Source of the DNA: Elusimicrobiota bacterium
GTDB lineage: Bacteria > Elusimicrobiota > Endomicrobiia > Endomicrobiales > Endomicrobiaceae
Direction: 5' to 3'
Length of the DNA: 9,266 nucleotides
Assembly (NCBI GenBank): GCA_031282945.1
Contig: JAITCX010000159.1
Location: forward strand, 1-9,266
In this document: positions 1 through 6,900 of the stretch, piece by piece
How positions within the stretch are numbered: the first letter of the stretch is position 1
Layout of the letters: each line of letters opens with the position of its first letter
Notes under the pieces: model-generated
What the model was told of the DNA's origin: nothing
Seen by the model: only the letters and a program-made list of their open reading frames with translations
Database searches by the model: none
Position numbers and translations under genes: made by a program

Positions 1-1266
1 TTTTATCGCTTTTACAAACTCTGTGCGCGTATTTATTATCCGTTTCATCTCTGACTCATCTACATATGAAAGCAATATGTGTTGGGCAAAAGCGCGGCGC
101 ACTTCTCTATTGGGCATCGCCAATAAATATTCGTCCGCCGTCTCTATCATCCCCTCATCCAATTCTAATGTAATTTCTATTTTCTTTTTTATCGTTAAAT
201 ATCCTGTCTGAAATAATAGCGCAGTTGTTGTCGTTTTCTCGGGACTAAAATTCATTAATTCTATTTCACTAAAACTTTCATTTTCAAAAACTTGATCTGT
301 TCCAACACTGCTATTTTTTATATAGTCAATTAAAAAAGCAGGCGACCCGCTGTCAAACCAATAGGTTTTAAATTCTCCGCTATCAAACAAATTTAATGTT
401 GAAAATGGATTATATATTGCTGTCTCGCCGTCCCATGTATATCCATTATACCAGAGCTTTATTTCAGTGAGTTCCTGTTCATAGGAGCGCTTATTTTTAC
501 TGGATAATGCCTCAATATAAGGTTTAAAATTATCCTCTAATTCTTTTTGCGTATATCCGCAAAGATCGGCAAATTTATCTCTGAGCGTTAGATCCTTAAG
601 ATTATTTAATCCAGAAAAAATTGATACGCCTGAAAATCTCGTTATCCCTGTTATAAAAATAAACCTTAAATATTGACTTTCCCCTTTTAAGACGCCATAA
701 AAATCGCCCAGAATCTCTTTATTGGCTATGCTTATTTCTGTCTCTTTCATCGCTTTTAATCTGTCCAAAATCGGCTTGTCGTATTCGTCTATTAATATTA
801 CTACTTTTTTGCCGTTTTTCTCATAAAGTTTACCTATGAGTTTGGAAAATTTATCTGTGGGATATTCGTCCTCTAAAACTATTCCATTATGTTTAGCTAT
901 TTCATCCAATCTGGATGCTAAACTTTGCTCTAATCTCGCTGGAGTAAGCTTTGTAACTTTTGTAAAATCAATTCTTATCACATTATATGTTTTAGTCCAA
1001 TTCCATTTATCCTCAATATAAAGCCCTTTAAATAAATATCTCTCTCCTCTAAATAGAGATTCTAATGTAGACGCTAAAAGAGATTTTCCAAACCTCCTCG
1101 GTCTTGACAAAAACCATAGCGAGCCCCTATTTATAAGATCATAAATTTGTTTTGTCTTATCTACATAGAGGTATTGTTCCTCTCGCAAATCTTTAAATTC
1201 TTGTATGCCGACGGGAAGTTTTTGCAATCGCCCGTTGCCGAGTATGCTTTTATCTTGCGTTTCCAT
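1..1266 (-). CDS. AAA-ATPase-like / PD-(D/E)XK family protein, downstream tandem copy (3' end outside window)
   Basis: I translated this frame by hand from the ATG at 1266 to the left edge: 422 codons without a stop, so the gene is intact here and its C-terminus lies outside. It aligns without gaps to the neighbour at 1352-3058, with about 60 differences in 422 residues. It has the same N-terminal LYVDKTKQIY segment, the P-loop-like SRPRRFGKS (residues 54-62), the Walker B-like ILIDEYDKPIL (about 157-167), FIFITGIT and the LWYNGYTWDG motif. These are the marks of the AAA-ATPase_like family (Pfam AAA-ATPase_like plus a C-terminal PDDEXK_9 domain). The nuclease-like half would lie beyond the edge, so its completeness cannot be judged. 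An AAGGAG site six bases before the ATG supports the start. The biochemical role of the family is unknown; a cytoplasmic ATP- and nucleic-acid-related role is inference. Confidence 0.9.
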   Translation of the reverse strand, partial: METQDKSILGNGRLQKLPVGIQEFKDLREEQYLYVDKTKQIYDLINRGSLWFLSRPRRFGKSLLASTLESLFRGERYLFKGLYIEDKWNWTKTYNVIRIDFTKVTKLTPARLEQSLASRLDEIAKHNGIVLEDEYPTDKFSKLIGKLYEKNGKKVVILIDEYDKPILDRLKAMKETEISIANKEILGDFYGVLKGESQYLRFIFITGITRFSGVSIFSGLNNLKDLTLRDKFADLCGYTQKELEDNFKPYIEALSSKNKRSYEQELTEIKLWYNGYTWDGETAIYNPFSTLNLFDSGEFKTYWFDSGSPAFLIDYIKNSSVGTDQVFENESFSEIELMNFSPEKTTTTALLFQTGYLTIKKKIEITLELDEGMIETADEYLLAMPNREVRRAFAQHILLSYVDESEMKRIINTRTEFVKAIK

Positions 1267-1272
1267 GACTTG

Positions 1273-1278
1273 CTCCTT
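1273..1278 (-). promoter_or_regulatory. Shine-Dalgarno site of the downstream ATPase copy
   Basis: AAGGAG on the minus strand lies six bases before the ATG at 1266. The stretch AAGGAGCAAGTC-ATG is nearly identical to that of the sister gene (AAGGAGCAAATC-ATG), and homology between the two copies stops immediately upstream of it. This fixes the start codon of the copy. Confidence 0.8.
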
Positions 1279-1316
1279 ATATTATCTCTATTGAAAATAA
1301 TTTTATTTACCAAATA

Positions 1317-1350
1317 AAAAACTGCCGAAGTTGCTTTGGAAAAACTGCCG
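1317..1350. repeat. 11-bp direct repeat in the gap between the two ATPase copies
   Basis: AAAAACTGCCG occurs at 1317-1327 and again at 1340-1350, a period of 23 bp, in the 85-bp gap (1267-1351) between the sister genes. The first copy has one extra A in front. No hairpin followed by a U-run was found in the gap, so I see no intrinsic terminator. Function unknown; it could be an operator-like pair or a remnant of the duplication event. Confidence 0.6.
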
Positions 1351-1351
1351 A

Positions 1352-3058
1352 TTAAACAATTTCAATTTTAGTTTCCACAATTTTATCTTTCCCATCCACT
1401 GCTACCCCCACTAAAATTATTTTTATTTCGGGATTGTTTTTATAGTCCGCATAATATTTCTTTTCTTTTATTTGGTTGACCGCCTGCTCCGCTAGTTTGT
1501 TTAACTTTTCCCTTATTGCTTTTTCCTGCGCCGCTTTTTCTTTTGGACTTGGTTTTTTCTCCTCTGATTTCAAATATTTCATCTCTATAATAACTCTATT
1601 TTTCCCAAACTTCCAAACTATATCTGCACGCCCCATTCCTGCTGTTACTTCCGCCCTCACCTTAAATCCTATCGCCGCCATTCCCGCCAGCAAAATAGAA
1701 TGATAATATGATTCATTGTTATTGTGTAAGCAGGTGGGAACTTGTTCTATTACATCTTTTATAGTTTGGGATAGCAGCTCAAAATCATTTTGTTTTATCG
1801 CTTTTACAAAACTCGTGCGCGTACTTATTATGCGTTTCATTTCTGACTCATCTACATATGAAAGCAATATGTGTTGGGCAAAAGCGCGTCGCACTTCTCT
1901 ATTGGGCATTGCCAATAAATATTCGTCCGCCGTCTCTATCATCCCCTCATCCAATTCTAATGTAATTTCTATTTTCTTTCTTATCGTTAAATATCCTGTC
2001 TGAAATAATAATGCCGTTGTTGTCGTCCTATCTGGATTAAAATTCATTAATTCTACTTTGCTAAAACTTTCATTTTCAAAAACTTGATCTGTCCCCACTA
2101 CGCTATTTTTTATGTAATCAATTAAAAAAGTCGGCGATCCGCTGTCAAACCAATAGGTTTCAAATTTCCCCGTTACAAATAATTGAAGGGTGGAAAATGG
2201 ATTATATATTGCTGTTTCGCCGTCCCATGTATATCCGTTATACCACAGTTTTATTTCATTGAGTTCCTCCTCACAGGAACGCTTATTTTTAGTTGACAAT
2301 GCCTCAATATAAGGTTTGAAATTTTCCTCTAATTCTTTTTGAGTGTATCCGCAAAGATCGGCAAACTCATCTATTAATGTTAAATCCATAAGATTGTTTA
2401 ACCCTGAAAAAATTGATACGCCCGAAAATTTTGTTATCCCTGTTATAAAAATAAAACGCAAATAGAGGCTCTGCCCTTTTAAGACTCCATAAAAATCCCC
2501 GAGAATATCTTTGTTTGCTATGCTAATTTCTGTCTCTTTCATCGCTTTTAATCTGTCCAAAATCGGTTTGTCGTATTCGTCTATTAATACCACTACCTTT
2601 TTACCAGTTTTTTCATATAGTTGCTCTATCAGTTCAGCAAATTTATCAGAAGCATCCTGTGAGATTAAAGTTATCCCATTATCTTTGGCCGCTTTATCCA
2701 ACTTCAACGCCAAGCTTTGCTCCAACTTAGCTGGAGTAAGCTTTGTAACTTTTGTAAAATCAATTCTTATCACATTATATGTTTTAGTCCAATCCCATTT
2801 ATCCTCAATATAAAGTCCTTTAAATAAATCTCTCTCTCCTCTAAACAGAGATTCTAATGTAGACGCCAAGAGCGATTTCCCAAATCTTCTCGGTCTTGAT
2901 AAAAAGCATGCGACCGCGCTATTTATAAAATTATAAATTTGTTTTGTCTTATCTACATAGAGGTAATGTTCTCTACGCAACTTTGAAAATTCTTGTATGC
3001 CGATAGGAAGTTTTTGCAATCGCCCGTTGCCGAGTATGCTTTTATCTTGCGTTTCCAT
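1352..3058 (-). CDS. AAA-ATPase-like protein with C-terminal PD-(D/E)XK nuclease-like domain
   Basis: Complete 568-residue protein, ATG at 3058, TAA at 1352-1354, with AAGGAG six bases upstream. The N-terminal half is an AAA-ATPase_like domain: LYVDKTKQIY (33-42), an atypical P-loop SRPRRFGKS (54-62) with K61/S62, a Walker B-like VVVLIDEYD (155-163), a strand FIFITGIT (202-209) that could serve as a sensor, and LWYNGYTWDG (271-280). The C-terminal part carries the PD-(D/E)XK signature: a possible first acidic residue in NESYYHS (448-454), then GRADIV (D479), then IIEMK (E492, K494), followed by a Lys/Glu-rich helical stretch (about 495-535) and a final strand IKIILVGVAV. Length and layout are typical of this widespread family, often present in many copies per genome in gut anaerobes. 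All expected catalytic positions are present, so it may be active, but the natural substrate is not known. It may be cotranscribed with its sister copy 85 bp downstream. Confidence 0.95.
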   Translation of the reverse strand: METQDKSILGNGRLQKLPIGIQEFSKLRREHYLYVDKTKQIYNFINSAVACFLSRPRRFGKSLLASTLESLFRGERDLFKGLYIEDKWDWTKTYNVIRIDFTKVTKLTPAKLEQSLALKLDKAAKDNGITLISQDASDKFAELIEQLYEKTGKKVVVLIDEYDKPILDRLKAMKETEISIANKDILGDFYGVLKGQSLYLRFIFITGITKFSGVSIFSGLNNLMDLTLIDEFADLCGYTQKELEENFKPYIEALSTKNKRSCEEELNEIKLWYNGYTWDGETAIYNPFSTLQLFVTGKFETYWFDSGSPTFLIDYIKNSVVGTDQVFENESFSKVELMNFNPDRTTTTALLFQTGYLTIRKKIEITLELDEGMIETADEYLLAMPNREVRRAFAQHILLSYVDESEMKRIISTRTSFVKAIKQNDFELLSQTIKDVIEQVPTCLHNNNESYYHSILLAGMAAIGFKVRAEVTAGMGRADIVWKFGKNRVIIEMKYLKSEEKKPSPKEKAAQEKAIREKLNKLAEQAVNQIKEKKYYADYKNNPEIKIILVGVAVDGKDKIVETKIEIV

Positions 3059-3064
3059 GATTTG

Positions 3065-3070
3065 CTCCTT
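3065..3070 (-). promoter_or_regulatory. Shine-Dalgarno site of the complete ATPase copy
   Basis: AAGGAG on the minus strand, six bases before the ATG at 3058, supports this start over alternatives. The site is shared with the sister gene, where it sits at the same distance. Confidence 0.8.
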
Positions 3071-3101
3071 GTGTGAAATAAAAGTGATTTTATTGATTGA
3101 T

Positions 3102-3130
3102 ATTTTAGCATTTTTGGGAAGGTGTTATAA
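3102..3130 (-). promoter_or_regulatory. Candidate sigma70-type promoter of the ATPase gene
   Basis: On the minus strand an extended -10 TGCTAAAAT (3110 to 3102) is preceded at 17 bp by TTATAA (3130 to 3125), four of six matches to TTGACA. Transcription would start near 3095, giving a leader of roughly 37 nt that includes the ribosome-binding site. The region is very A/T-rich, so chance matches are likely. A TTGACT at 3143-3138 has no properly spaced -10. Confidence 0.35.
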
Positions 3131-3240
3131 GAAAAAAAGTCAAAAGAAAATTGTAGATTTTGCGGAAAAATCAAAAAGTTGAGGTTGAAAAATAAAATTA
3201 AATAATTTTAAAAATAATTTTGGTGAAGGGGCTTGCAGTT

Positions 3241-3270
3241 AGGAAATAATAGGAGATAAAAGGAAATAAG
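3241..3270. repeat. Three tandem 10-bp purine-rich units
   Basis: The units are AGGAAATAAT, AGGAGATAAA and AGGAAATAAG, directly head to tail. They resemble ribosome-binding purine tracts, but no open frame of interest follows on the plus strand. Function unknown. Confidence 0.55.
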
Positions 3271-3329
3271 AAACTAATATTTTTATATTTTTTGAAAATG
3301 AGAATTATTTTTTAATTTGGCGAGAAATT

Positions 3330-3358
3330 TTTTCATCAACATACCGCCCCCCTATAAT
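3330..3358 (+). promoter_or_regulatory. Candidate plus-strand promoter facing the structured intergenic block
   Basis: A perfect -10 hexamer TATAAT (3353-3358) lies 17 bp after TTTTCA (3330-3335), which has four of six matches to TTGACA. It would start transcription near 3365, into a stretch rich in inverted repeats and on toward the 165-bp palindrome, antisense to the flanking genes. No convincing protein is encoded downstream on this strand, so the product would be a non-coding RNA if it exists. Confidence 0.35.
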
Positions 3359-3384
3359 ACACTGTTATGTTGTCTTTTGCTTTT

Positions 3385-3411
3385 GTCATTGTCGTGTCAT
3401 TGTCGTGTCGT
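3385..3411. repeat. 11-bp tandem repeat, 2.5 copies
   Basis: GTCATTGTCGT occurs at 3385-3395 and 3396-3406, followed by a partial GTCGT at 3407-3411. It sits a few bases inside the predicted start of a plus-strand transcript. Because 11 is not a multiple of three, copy-number change would shift any reading frame, which argues against coding use. Confidence 0.7.
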
Positions 3412-3451
3412 ACTTTCTCCCGCGCTCTTTTGGTTTTTCGGCGTAGCGAAG

Positions 3452-3601
3452 CGTAAGCGCTTGCTTTACGAGAAATTTTTTCGCCAAGAGAGGAAAGGAA
3501 ACTTCCAGTTTCCTTTCCTCTCACCCAGGGGGCGTGGCAGAACAGACTGCTGTCTGTCACGTCAAAAGTAGAGTCGGAGCGGGGGCGAAAAAAATTTTCG
3601 C
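3452..3601. repeat. Nested inverted-repeat block that can fold into a branched structure
   Basis: Four local inverted repeats follow one another: CGTAAGC/GCTTTACG (3452-3470, one bulge), a perfect 16-bp pair 3488-3503 with 3507-3522 around a 3-base loop, ACAGAC/GTCTGT (3542-3557), and GCGAAAA/TTTTCGC (3585-3601). In addition TTTTTTCGCC (3476-3485) is perfectly complementary to GGCGAAAAAA (3584-3593), so a long-range stem could enclose the middle two hairpins. That stem competes with the last local hairpin. None is followed by a U-run, so they do not look like intrinsic terminators. This could be a structured RNA, a multicopy intergenic element or a transposon remnant. The 14-mer CGAGAAATTTTTTC is present both at 3321-3334 and 3469-3482. 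Confidence 0.65.
3488..3522. repeat. Perfect 16-bp inverted repeat with 3-base loop
   Basis: GAGAGGAAAGGAAACT (3488-3503), loop TCC, then its exact complement (3507-3522). The pairing stops abruptly at both flanks. The arms are purine/pyrimidine-biased. No U-tract follows on either strand. Confidence 0.85.
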
Positions 3602-3615
3602 AAAGTGCGGGCGCA

Positions 3616-3780
3616 TAGGGTGTCTTTGGAAACCCCAATGCCTGTAATTGCCACAGATTTTGCGAGATTTAAAGGAAAGAAAATGAAGCGCGTCCTAGAT
3701 GGACGTGCAAATTTTCTTGACACCTAAATATCGCAAAAGATGCGGCAAGGACGGGCGTTGAGGTTGCCAAAGACACCCTA
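3616..3780. repeat. 165-bp imperfect palindrome, MITE-like, with TA at both ends
   Basis: The 80-base arm 3616-3695 is complementary to 3701-3780, with a 5-base centre TAGAT at 3696-3700. Counting by hand without gaps, 58 of 80 positions match. The outermost 14 bases (TAGGGTGTCTTTGG and its complement) and the innermost five (CGTCC/GGACG) are perfect, and a single-base shift improves the weakest inner stretch. Homology ends exactly at the TA on each side. That fits terminal inverted repeats GGGTGTCTTTGG flanked by a TA target duplication, as with IS630/Tc1-type miniature elements. No transposase is present. Alternatively it is a long-hairpin RNA or a REP-like element. The class assignment is inference; the palindrome is directly seen. 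Confidence 0.75.
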
Positions 3781-3830
3781 CTAAAAGGGAGCGCAAAAAA
3801 ATAAAAAGAAAAAAGTTAAAAGAGCGTTAC

Positions 3831-3899
3831 TTTTCTGTTTCTCTTTTAAAGAAAAAAGAAGTAAGTTGCAAGTGTCGTTAGTTTTTCTGTTTCTCTTTT
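3831..3899. repeat. 17-bp direct repeat downstream of the autotransporter stop
   Basis: TTTTCTGTTTCTCTTTT occurs at 3831-3847 and 3883-3899. Each copy is preceded by CGTTA plus one or two other bases, so the homology extends to about 23 bp with one substitution and one indel. The distal copy overlaps the inverted repeat next to the stop codon. The pair may be the trace of a small local duplication. Confidence 0.65.
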
Positions 3900-3913
3900 T
3901 TCAAAAAGAGAAA
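3890..3913 (-). terminator. Terminator-like A/T hairpin just after the autotransporter stop
   Basis: TTTCTCTTTTT (3890-3900) and AAAAAGAGAAA (3903-3913) form an 11-bp perfect inverted repeat beginning about ten bases after the TGA at 3924-3926. The position is right for a 3' end of the autotransporter mRNA, but the stem is A/U-rich and is followed on the minus strand by CAGAAAAAC rather than a U-tract. It may protect the mRNA end rather than terminate transcription. Confidence 0.35.
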
Positions 3914-3923
3914 TCCCCTCTGA

Positions 3924-6900
3924 TCACCTCTCCACCGTCAAAGTCGCCCGCCTGTTCTTCGCCCGATTGTTCGGCGTGTCATTGGGCGCCACAGGATACT
4001 GCGCCCCTACCCCCCAATACTCAATCTTGTCAGGATCCACCCCATGCTTGACAAATTCCCTAAATACCGCATCAGCACGCCTCAAAGATACTACCGCATT
4101 CGCTTGCTCCGTCCCAATATCATCGGCATACCCAACTATTATAAGCTTTGTGTAATAATGCCCCTTCAACTTCACCACTTCCTCAGCTATCACTCGCTTG
4201 GCAGTATCACTCAAATTCCACTTGTTAAACTCAAAATGCGCAATCGTCACCGTATACACCCCGCCGCCCATATCAACCAATACCCCGTCATTTGCCTCGT
4301 CAGCTTCCACTATCTCTTGCACAAACTCAGGCGTCGGCTCCGCGCCCGCAACAACCGCTTGCTCAACCACAGGCGCAGCCGCCGGCACAACAACCCGCGC
4401 CTTCTCAACTTCCGCCGCAGGCGCCTCCGGCACAACGGGCGCCGCCTCAACCGCCGCTTCCTCTTTCTCCTCATCGTGATCCACTATCTGCACCGTCTCA
4501 ATAACACGCTCCCCATGCGGCGGCATATACTTCACTTGCTCAACTAATCTCACAACTGGCACAGCTTTAGGCTTTGGCGCCTCTTTTACCGGCGCCTCCC
4601 TCCCAAAATACCAGCGCGCCCCAACTCCCCCTTGTAAATAAGCTTCGTCCTTTCCTAAACCTAAAGCCCCTTTCACATCTGCCGTCAAATCTAAATTGTA
4701 AAAAATAGAATAACTCGCAAAAACATCAGCCCCTAAAGTTAAACTGGAATACGGCGCAATCTCAATTTTCGCCATGCCCTCAGAATATGATAAGAAATGC
4801 ATGTCATACTTGTGCTCTTGACCCGAAACTAAAAAGCCCCCATAAACCTTCGCCCCTAAATTTAATCTGCCAACCTCTTTGGAAAACCTAATGCCTAAGT
4901 CCGTCTCAAAACGCGTATAAGAATCCTCGTCTATAATTAATGCCGCATTGTCCCCCTGCCTGTAACCTTCCTCTAATTTGTCATTGGACGCATTAACTAA
5001 ATTTAGGCGCCCAAAGAAATCCACATTTACTCCCGCTAAATTTAAACCAGAATTTAAATCTAATTCCGTCAAAAGTTTGATTACTCTAACTTTCACGCTG
5101 GACTCCAAAGTCTCCTCTAAACCAACGGTGATGCCGCGGGTCGCATTGATATTGCTTACCGCATAACCTAAATTCATTTTTATGTCTAATAAATTTCCAA
5201 ACAAATCAAATATCCCGCCATAAACGCCGCCGCCAAAAGCTTCCAAATTTGCTTTATTGGCCGACCCCTGCACAGCAGTTTGATTTGACACATCTGCAAA
5301 AACTCCAGCTTTCATATTGTTTGACTTTAGAATATCAGCGCCTAAAACAGCCTGCCCGCCGGTAACCTCAAAAGCCCCCATCACATTTTTCTTGTCCGTT
5401 TGGAAAAAGTTTCCCTCCACTGTCGTCCAAATTTTCACATCGTCATTTCTCACATTTTCAAAAAATGAATCGGGATTTATATTTAATGCCGGTATCGTCA
5501 AAAGCGTGGCTAAAAATGAACCGCTCAGCTCCTCTAAATATAATGGGAAATTTCCGCGATCATTGCGCGCAATGTCCTCAGCCGCATCCCAAATCACAAT
5601 GATATGTTCTGAGTCTCTGGGCAAAAGATTAAACAATAATCTCTCCGCCTGCCGCTGATTATAATTTAAATCCGGAAAATCTAAAGCCTGCGCTTGACTC
5701 TCTGCCATAAGCCTAATGCCCGTCACAATATTTCCGTTCTCGTCTGTAAAAGTCTTAAAGCCAGCTGTCCCGCCGTCAGACTCGGCGCCGCCAAGACTTG
5801 TGGTGTCATAAACAAGTTTCCACTTCCACACTCTGCCCACTCGCGAAATCTCCCCAGAACTCTCAGTAAATGTCCCAATGATCGCCCCGCTGCTTTGCGC
5901 TAAATTAAAACTTGCAGTGGCAATAACAACTTCTACGCTCGTCTCATACCCGCTTGCATAAGCATTGGCTAAAGAACTCATATCCAAAACCGCCCCGTCT
6001 ATCGCCACCGCCGCATACTTGGCATCCGAGAGATCCGACAACAAAACTATTTTGCCTACCGTATTATTTTTTGTATCCACATTTAAAACAACCCTGCCCG
6101 CAATTGTGGAATTGTCAATCAAAAATAAATCAGCGTTATTGTCAAAAATCAAAGCTGTGTTTTTACCCATAGATAAATTTTTAATCAAGGTCTGCTTTGA
6201 CGCAATTTCTAAATTTGCCGCGCCCGAAATATTGAGCGTTGAAATTACCGCCGCATTGTCTACGCCCCCGCCGTAAAATCTCAATTTTCCGTCTGTCACA
6301 TTTATCACGCCCGCAAAATTTACCGTGTTGCCGACAGCCCAAGTCCCCGCGCCGTTTTTCGTAATTGTATCCAAGCGATTGTCGTCTCCAAACCCGCCCG
6401 CAAAATCCGTATTGCCCTCAACAATCATCGGCAAACCAAAATCCGCCGTGTTTACAATGTTGATACGCGCCTCAATTAAAGAATTGTCAAAAGTTATGTT
6501 CATTCCAGACGCCCCAGCGACAAAATTAATGTTAAAGGCGGAATCATCTTTGGAAAATATAGAGGCATTGCTAATTGTTGCAACCGTCGGCGGCTGCAAA
6601 GCGGGATCGCCGACAATGCTAAATGCGCCCTCATTGATATTTATAATCCCGCTTATAAAAGTATCGCCGTAAACGCTAAATGTCCCCAGCCCGCTTTTAT
6701 TGATAACCGAATTTCCGTCTGTATAAAAGTTTTCAAGATTTTGGATCTGCCCGCCATCCTCTTCATTTGTAATGATATTTAACACGCCCGCATTGTAAAT
6801 GTGCTTGCCCTGCAAAGCTTGATTATTGCTAAATGTTATAGCCCCGCCACCCGTATCAAGCGTGAGAATGCCAGCATTATAAATTGCGCCGCCTTTTGCT

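Larger units (their letters stand above)
3059..3320. other. A/T-rich leader and spacer upstream of the ATPase gene
   Basis: No coding region is supported here. The short open frames in this stretch have no ribosome-binding site and are A/T-driven. The stretch holds the leader of the ATPase gene, then a strongly A/T-rich spacer. At 3241-3270 there is a threefold imperfect 10-bp tandem repeat with the consensus AGGAAATAAN (second unit AGGAGATAAA). The composition changes sharply at about 3340, where the more G/C-rich, palindrome-rich block begins. Confidence 0.6.

Noticed and set aside
836..1021. Plus-strand frame, mirrored at 2511-2813 in the sister copy
   Set aside because: It recurs only because the two ATPase genes are paralogs; it is antisense to their well-supported coding frame.
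3241..3270. Threefold 10-bp purine repeat as a CRISPR or iteron array
   Set aside because: Units are too short, directly adjacent without spacers, and there are only three in an A/T-rich tract. No Cas or replication gene is nearby.
3488..3522. Perfect 16-bp hairpin as an intrinsic terminator
   Set aside because: Neither strand has a U-run after the stem, and it sits far from both neighbouring stop codons.
3317..3571. 84-codon open frame on the plus strand with a hydrophobic N-terminus
   Set aside because: The hydrophobic stretch comes from a T/C-rich tract over the 11-bp tandem repeat. The start has no ribosome-binding site and lies upstream of the promoter candidate.
3336..3638. 100-codon open frame on the minus strand in the intergenic block
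   Set aside because: It has no ribosome-binding site, starts inside the 165-bp palindrome, and its sequence is dictated by the inverted repeats (16-bp perfect hairpin, GCGAAAA palindrome). It has no recognisable domain.
4044..4547. 167-codon plus-strand frame rich in Arg, His and Leu
   Set aside because: It is antisense to the OmpA domain and linker of the autotransporter, and its composition is the complement of the Ala/Val/Pro/Glu-rich coding strand. No ribosome-binding site.
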